Shown here: positions 12,782 through 16,302 of the stretch, in pieces
Layout of the letters: every line of letters starts with the position of its first letter
Position numbering within the stretch: the first letter of the stretch is position 1
Assembly: GCA_001443545.1 (NCBI GenBank)
Contig: LMAD01000039.1
Span: 1 to 16,302, forward strand
From: Acidimicrobiaceae bacterium RAAP-2
GTDB lineage: Bacteria > Actinomycetota > Acidimicrobiia > Acidimicrobiales > RAAP-2
DNA length: 16,302 nucleotides
Direction of reading: 5' to 3'
The notes under the pieces: model-generated
The model's database searches: none
Seen by the model: the letters and a program-made list of their open reading frames with translations, nothing else
What the model was told of the DNA's origin: nothing
Program-made: the position numbers and the translations under genes

Positions 12782-13710
12782 CGCGCCGACATCGTCACGA
12801 AGTCGCGGCTGTAGGTCGGCTGGAAGAACCGCGCGGGACTCTGGAGCATGGTCGCGAGCAGGTCGGTCCCGTTGGCCGGGGTGGCGAGGCCGTTGGGGGT
12901 CGAGGGATCGTAGGTCGCAAAGACCGGCCACAGGGGGTTCATGTCGAGCACCATCGCGCGCACGGCCCTCGCGCGCACGAGGACCTGGGCCAACTCCACC
13001 ACGGTCATGGGGCCAGCCACGTAGACGTAGCCACCGCCCGCCGTCACCCCGAAACCCGAGCGCCACGTGTTCGCCACCCCGTTGAGGGCCGCCCCCCAGA
13101 CCGAGATGTCGCGCGCCGAGAGCCCCGCGACCGGTCGGCCGTGGTCGACGAGCAACGTCAGGTTCTGACGCACCGCGACGACGCGCGGGGTCATACCGAC
13201 GTCCCGTCCCCACCGACCGACGGCCCACGACCCGTTGGCGTAGATGACGAGCGAGGCCGCGCCGACGCGCAGCGGGGCGACCAGGCGGCCTTCGCTGAGG
13301 TAGCCCCCGTGCGACGCCGGGAGCAGGAAACCCCCCGCGAAGGCGGCGACGAGGGTGCGCGCGGCCGCTGGCGTGATGGGCGCGCTGTAGCGCCACGAGA
13401 TGCCGCCGGGACTCAGGCTGCCCGAGTAGAGCCGCGCGCGCAAGAGCCGCGGGTCGAGCCACGCGACGCCGGCGTTGACCGTCGGGTCCCCCGGCAGGCG
13501 AAGGGTCGTGACGTAGATCGCCGCGTGGCCCGCGACGCGACGGCCGGACGGCGCCCACCGCCCCTGGGCGGGCGTTCCAGTAACGAACGGCACCAGTGGT
13601 TGCGGCGGCGCGAGTGGCGCGAAGGACGAACCACCGGCCACGCCGAGGGACGACACGGTAGTGGCCCCGATCACGACCGCCAGCGTTGCCGCGATGATCC
13701 AGCGTCGCAT
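12778..13710 (-). CDS. Secreted phosphodiester-glycosidase (NAGPA)-like protein
   Basis: The 310-aa product has a signal peptide (about 1-25) and a Pro-rich stretch, then a domain resembling the NAGPA/phosphodiester glycosidase family. Members of that family cleave sugar-phosphodiester bonds. Family-like landmarks are AAFAGGFLLP (122-131, corresponding to the A-F-N-G-G-F motif), VAVRQNLTLLVDHG (178-191), WRSGFGVTAGGGYVYVAGP (216-234) and MVLDMNPLWPVF (253-264). In the best-known members the last motif is D-G-G-G-S; here Asp256 is kept but the Gly run is replaced, and Asn in AFNGGF is Ala, so activity cannot be assumed. The ATG at 13710 follows the histidine-kinase stop directly, with no gap. 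The gene is therefore the last of the two-component operon, and the protein probably acts outside the cell on envelope polymers. Confidence 0.75.
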   Translation of the reverse strand: MRRWIIAATLAVVIGATTVSSLGVAGGSSFAPLAPPQPLVPFVTGTPAQGRWAPSGRRVAGHAAIYVTTLRLPGDPTVNAGVAWLDPRLLRARLYSGSLSPGGISWRYSAPITPAAARTLVAAFAGGFLLPASHGGYLSEGRLVAPLRVGAASLVIYANGSWAVGRWGRDVGMTPRVVAVRQNLTLLVDHGRPVAGLSARDISVWGAALNGVANTWRSGFGVTAGGGYVYVAGPMTVVELAQVLVRARAVRAMVLDMNPLWPVFATYDPSTPNGLATPANGTDLLATMLQSPARFFQPTYSRDFVTMSAR

Positions 13711-15093
13711 CTAGGGCGACCTTAGAAGTTGCACGACGAACGTCGCGCCGGGACCGTCGTCGGCGATCGTCACGGTGCCCCCGTGCGCTCGCACGACGTC
13801 GTCGACGATCGCGAGACCGAGCCCACTCCCACCGCGCGTTCTCGACCGGTCCTCGTCGAGGCGCGCGAAACGCTCGAACACCTTCGCCCGGTCGTCGGCC
13901 GCAATCCCGGAACCGTCGTCGTGCACGCGAAAGGCTATCGCGAGCTCCGTCGCGTCCAAGGTCACCGTCACGACGTGTTCGGCGTGGGCGACGGCGTTGT
14001 CGAGGAGATTCCTCACCACGCGACGTAGCTGCTCGACGTCACCGTCGACTCGTCCGGCCGACACGCCGGTGCTGTCGATGACCACGGGACTCGTCCGCCG
14101 GAGTCGAGTCACCTCGTCGAGAATGAGCTCGTCGACGTCGACCGGCTGACGAATGACGGGCGCCCCCTCATCCACGCGGGCCAGCGTGAGCAGGTCATCG
14201 ACGATTCGTCGCATGCGTTCCACGTCTTGGAGAACCGCACGCGCGGCGTCGGGCCAGTCGACCGATTCGACGTGGGCCAACCCCACCTCCAACTCCGTCT
14301 GCGTGGCGGCGAGCGGACTCTTCAGCTCGTGCGACGCGTTGGCTGCGAAGGTCCGCTGGACGCGGTCGTTGCGTTCGATGCGTTCGAGCATCGCGTTCAT
14401 CGTGACCGCCAGTCGCCCGACCTCGTCGGCGACGGGAGGCACGACGACGCGCCGGTGCAGCGACTCCGCGGTGATGGTCGCCACCTCCTCGCGCAACCCT
14501 TCCACGGTGGCCAGGGCTCTTCCGACCAACCACCACACCACCGCGCCCAACGCCACGAGTACCAGGGGCCCGACAATCCCGAGCCCCCAGGCGAGTGCCG
14601 TGGTCGACCGATTGACCGCATCGAGCGACGCCCCGGCCACGATGGTGAGCCGTCCCCGCGGCGTCGAGACCGTTTCGGCGATCACCCGGAAGGCCCCGCC
14701 GTTGCCGATCGGCAGATTCGTCACGGTGCGATGCGTGCTGAGCGGTCCCACGGTCTCCACCCCGAGCAACGGACCCTCACCCGTGATACTCGCGCTGCTC
14801 GCCACGACGCGGCCACTGGCCGAGAGCACCTGGGTGAACGACGCGTCGTTCGACGCGATCGGTAACGTCGGTGGCACGTGACCGGAGCGAACGAGCGGGG
14901 CCAGCGCCGCCACCGTGAGATCGAGCGAGTGGTCGACGGCCGAGATCTGGAACCGTCCGACCGTCACGACTAGTCCAATACTCAGCGCCACGAGCACGAC
15001 CGCCACGACAGCCACCGCGGAGACCACCGTCTTGGCCCGAACGGTCCAGCGTCGCACGAGGGCGAACCCGGTCACGGCGCTATTCGGGGCCAC
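13711..15093 (-). CDS. Sensor histidine kinase, OmpR-system partner
   Basis: The 460-aa membrane kinase partners the response regulator encoded upstream. It has a first membrane helix (about 22-46), an extracytoplasmic sensor domain (about 50-165), a second helix (about 168-190), and a HAMP domain (about 191-245). The dimerisation domain carries the phospho-accepting His255 in ANASHELKSPL. The ATPase domain shows the N-box RNLLDN (Asn366), the G1 box HDDGSG (391-396) and the G2 box GGSGLGLAIVDD (421-432). The topology suits detection of an envelope signal. The GTG start at 15093 overlaps the regulator gene by 14 bp; a GTG six codons later, at 15075, would leave a 4-bp gap instead, and neither has a clear ribosome binding site. 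The stop abuts the glycosidase-like gene. Confidence 0.94.
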   Translation of the reverse strand: MAPNSAVTGFALVRRWTVRAKTVVSAVAVVAVVLVALSIGLVVTVGRFQISAVDHSLDLTVAALAPLVRSGHVPPTLPIASNDASFTQVLSASGRVVASSASITGEGPLLGVETVGPLSTHRTVTNLPIGNGGAFRVIAETVSTPRGRLTIVAGASLDAVNRSTTALAWGLGIVGPLVLVALGAVVWWLVGRALATVEGLREEVATITAESLHRRVVVPPVADEVGRLAVTMNAMLERIERNDRVQRTFAANASHELKSPLAATQTELEVGLAHVESVDWPDAARAVLQDVERMRRIVDDLLTLARVDEGAPVIRQPVDVDELILDEVTRLRRTSPVVIDSTGVSAGRVDGDVEQLRRVVRNLLDNAVAHAEHVVTVTLDATELAIAFRVHDDGSGIAADDRAKVFERFARLDEDRSRTRGGSGLGLAIVDDVVRAHGGTVTIADDGPGATFVVQLLRSP

Positions 15094-15760
15094 GGGCGCT
15101 CATTCGATAGCCGACGCCGGGGACCGTCACGATGCTCTCGAGCCCGAACGGTCGGTCGATCTTCTTGCGTAGGTAGCTGACGTAGACCTCGATGATGTTG
15201 GGGTTCCCATCGAACTCCGCCCCCCAGACGTGATCGAGTACTTCGTCCTTTGACACGACACGGCCACCGGCGCGCATGAGGTATTCGAGGACGCCGAACT
15301 CGCGTGGCGTGAGGGCGATACCCACCTCGCCCCGGCTACACCGATGGGTGGCGGGGTCGAGGCGAAGCGATTCGTGTTCGAGCACTACCGGTCGCTCTCT
15401 CGTCGCTCGGCGAAGCAGCACGCGCAGTCGCGCCACCAACACGGAGTACGAGAAGGGCTTGGTGAGGAAGTCGTCGGCCCCGGTTTCGAGCGCCTCGACC
15501 TCGTCGAATTCACCGGTCTTGGCCGTGAGGATCAGAATGGGCGTCCACACCCGGGCCTCGCGCAGTGCACGACAGACGCTGAATCCGTTCAGGCCGGGCA
15601 ACATCAGATCGAGTACCACCGCGTCGAAGTCGTCGCGGATCGCCGCCGCGAGACCGGACGGACCGTCCACGGCGACGTCCACGACGAAACCATCGGCTCG
15701 CAGGCCCCGCGCGAGACTCTGGGCCAGTCGCTCTTCGTCTTCTATTAGCAGCACGCGCAC
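15080..15760 (-). CDS. OmpR/PhoB-family response regulator
   Basis: The 226-aa regulator has a receiver domain with the acidic pair Glu7/Asp8, the phosphorylation site Asp51 (VVLDLMLPGLNGF), Thr79 and Lys101. Its OmpR-type winged helix spans about residues 128-222 (LTPREFGVLEYLMRAGGRVV, IIEVYVSYLRKKID, TVPGVGYRM). GTG 15760 begins the typical RVLLIEDEERLA sequence and has GAGGGGG at 15772-15766 as ribosome binding site. It is the first gene of a three-gene operon with the kinase and the glycosidase-like protein. The upstream gap contains three phased TTCAGGGC repeats, which suit tandem binding by dimers of this protein. It likely regulates its own operon and the divergent small secreted-protein gene. 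Confidence 0.96.
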   Translation of the reverse strand: MRVLLIEDEERLAQSLARGLRADGFVVDVAVDGPSGLAAAIRDDFDAVVLDLMLPGLNGFSVCRALREARVWTPILILTAKTGEFDEVEALETGADDFLTKPFSYSVLVARLRVLLRRATRERPVVLEHESLRLDPATHRCSRGEVGIALTPREFGVLEYLMRAGGRVVSKDEVLDHVWGAEFDGNPNIIEVYVSYLRKKIDRPFGLESIVTVPGVGYRMSARGPE

Positions 15761-15825
15761 GTCGGCCCCCTCACCCGACCACCACCGGGTGTCCCCATGA
15801 TGACGCCTCCGGCCTACGGAGCCCG

Positions 15826-15854
15826 TTCAGGGCTCTTCAGGGCTCTTTCAGGGC
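15826..15854. promoter_or_regulatory. Three phased TTCAGGGC direct repeats, likely response-regulator operator
   Basis: TTCAGGGC starts at 15826, 15836 and 15847, so the spacing is 10 and 11 bp, about one helical turn each. OmpR/PhoB-family regulators bind head-to-tail on such direct repeats. The block is almost equidistant from the regulator start (15760) and the start of the divergent secreted-protein gene (15918). It is followed by the palindrome GGGCCGGCCC at 15851-15860. Binding by the adjacent regulator is inferred from spacing and location. Confidence 0.7.
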
Positions 15855-15917
15855 CGGCCCGTCACGATGGCTCCGTGCATCGACAACTCGTCGAGCACAC
15901 GACCATAAGGAGTATTC

Positions 15918-16247
15918 ATGAAGGGTTTCCGTACCATTGTCATTGGATCGGCGGGGCTGCTCGCCCTCGGCGGTTCCGTCTTCGGCCTCACCGTGACGTC
16001 GGCCGCTTCAGCCGCGTCCCCCGTGTCAGCCGCCCAATCGGCCGTCAACAGCGGTGCCAACGTGGACGTCCAGAGCGGCGCGCAGGACGCGACGGGCCTC
16101 GATGTCGCCGGCGCGGTGAGCGAATCGGCCACGAACACGGAGTCCGCGACGGAGGCCGTCACGACGGAGTCGGCCATCAGCGACGGCGCCGGTGGACACC
16201 AGGACGCAGCCGGTTCACCCGGCGTCCAGGTCGGCACTCAGCAGTAA
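15918..16247 (+). CDS. Small secreted Ala/Ser/Thr-rich protein (109 aa)
   Basis: The family is not recognised. A signal peptide or membrane anchor occupies about residues 1-33 (basic MKGFRT, hydrophobic IVIGSAGLLALGG, then SAASAAS near a plausible cleavage site). The remainder is low in aromatic and basic residues and rich in Ala, Ser, Thr, Gly, Asp and Glu, so it is probably disordered; repeated short patterns such as ESAT are seen (SESATNTESATEAVTTESA). The ATG at 15918 has AAGGAG at 15907-15912 as a clear ribosome binding site. It is divergent from the two-component operon and downstream of the TTCAGGGC repeats, so it may be an output of that system, for example a surface or signalling protein. 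Downstream, only 55 bp remain in the window and they show nothing identifiable. Confidence 0.75.
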   Translation: MKGFRTIVIGSAGLLALGGSVFGLTVTSAASAASPVSAAQSAVNSGANVDVQSGAQDATGLDVAGAVSESATNTESATEAVTTESAISDGAGGHQDAAGSPGVQVGTQQ

Positions 16248-16302
16248 CGAGGATCGACACCGCCGAGGTTGAGCCACTTCACGGTCCGGTCCCGATCACG
16301 AT

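Overview
The window looks like a chromosomal segment of a high-GC actinomycete-type bacterium, most probably from the Acidimicrobiia or a close relative. The grounds are strong G/C bias at third codon positions, GTG as the start of about half the genes, an actinobacterial-type fourth subunit of cytochrome c oxidase (CtaF), secreted proteins with Thr-rich TTTTTVAPTTTTT-type linkers, and several genes whose -10 box lies exactly where leaderless transcripts need it. The class-level placement is inference; no rRNA or other phylogenetic marker is present.

Layout. 1-650: a small acidic orphan gene (105-419) in a visibly more AT-rich stretch, then 228 bp without a convincing gene. 648-1609 (minus): azlD and azlC, a branched-chain amino-acid exporter pair with a GTGA overlap. 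1696-3176 (plus): a TatA-type translocase subunit whose stop overlaps the start of an MBL-fold hydrolase of the alkylsulfatase type. 3240-6183 (plus): the aa3 cytochrome c oxidase operon ctaC-ctaD-ctaF, with overlapping stops and starts. 6224-8305 (plus): an MMPL/RND-family lipid or drug exporter.

8302-11760 is a minus-strand block of four genes. In transcription order these are a 199-aa secreted protein, a 224-aa secreted protein with a Thr-rich linker, a 563-aa secreted protein of repeated Ig-like modules, and a 71-aa two-helix membrane protein. Two strong hairpins separate the last three. The block is divergent from, and shares a very compact promoter region with, a LysR-type regulator (11831-12781, plus).

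12778-15760 (minus) is an OmpR-type two-component system whose operon ends in a secreted phosphodiester-glycosidase-like protein. Divergent from it is a small secreted Ala/Ser/Thr-rich protein (15918-16247). The 157-bp gap between them holds three phased TTCAGGGC repeats, a likely operator for the response regulator.

How the genes work together. The oxidase operon is a self-contained part of the respiratory chain; subunit III and the assembly factors are not in the window. Much of the rest concerns the cell envelope: Tat export, MMPL export, the secreted Ig-like proteins, and a sensor kinase with an extracytoplasmic domain linked to a secreted glycosidase. The least described parts are the LysR-linked secreted cluster and the two-component/secreted-protein locus with its triple repeat. 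Two convergent gene pairs each end on the same palindromic CTAG, and four genes have a TANNNT box ending seven bases before the start codon.
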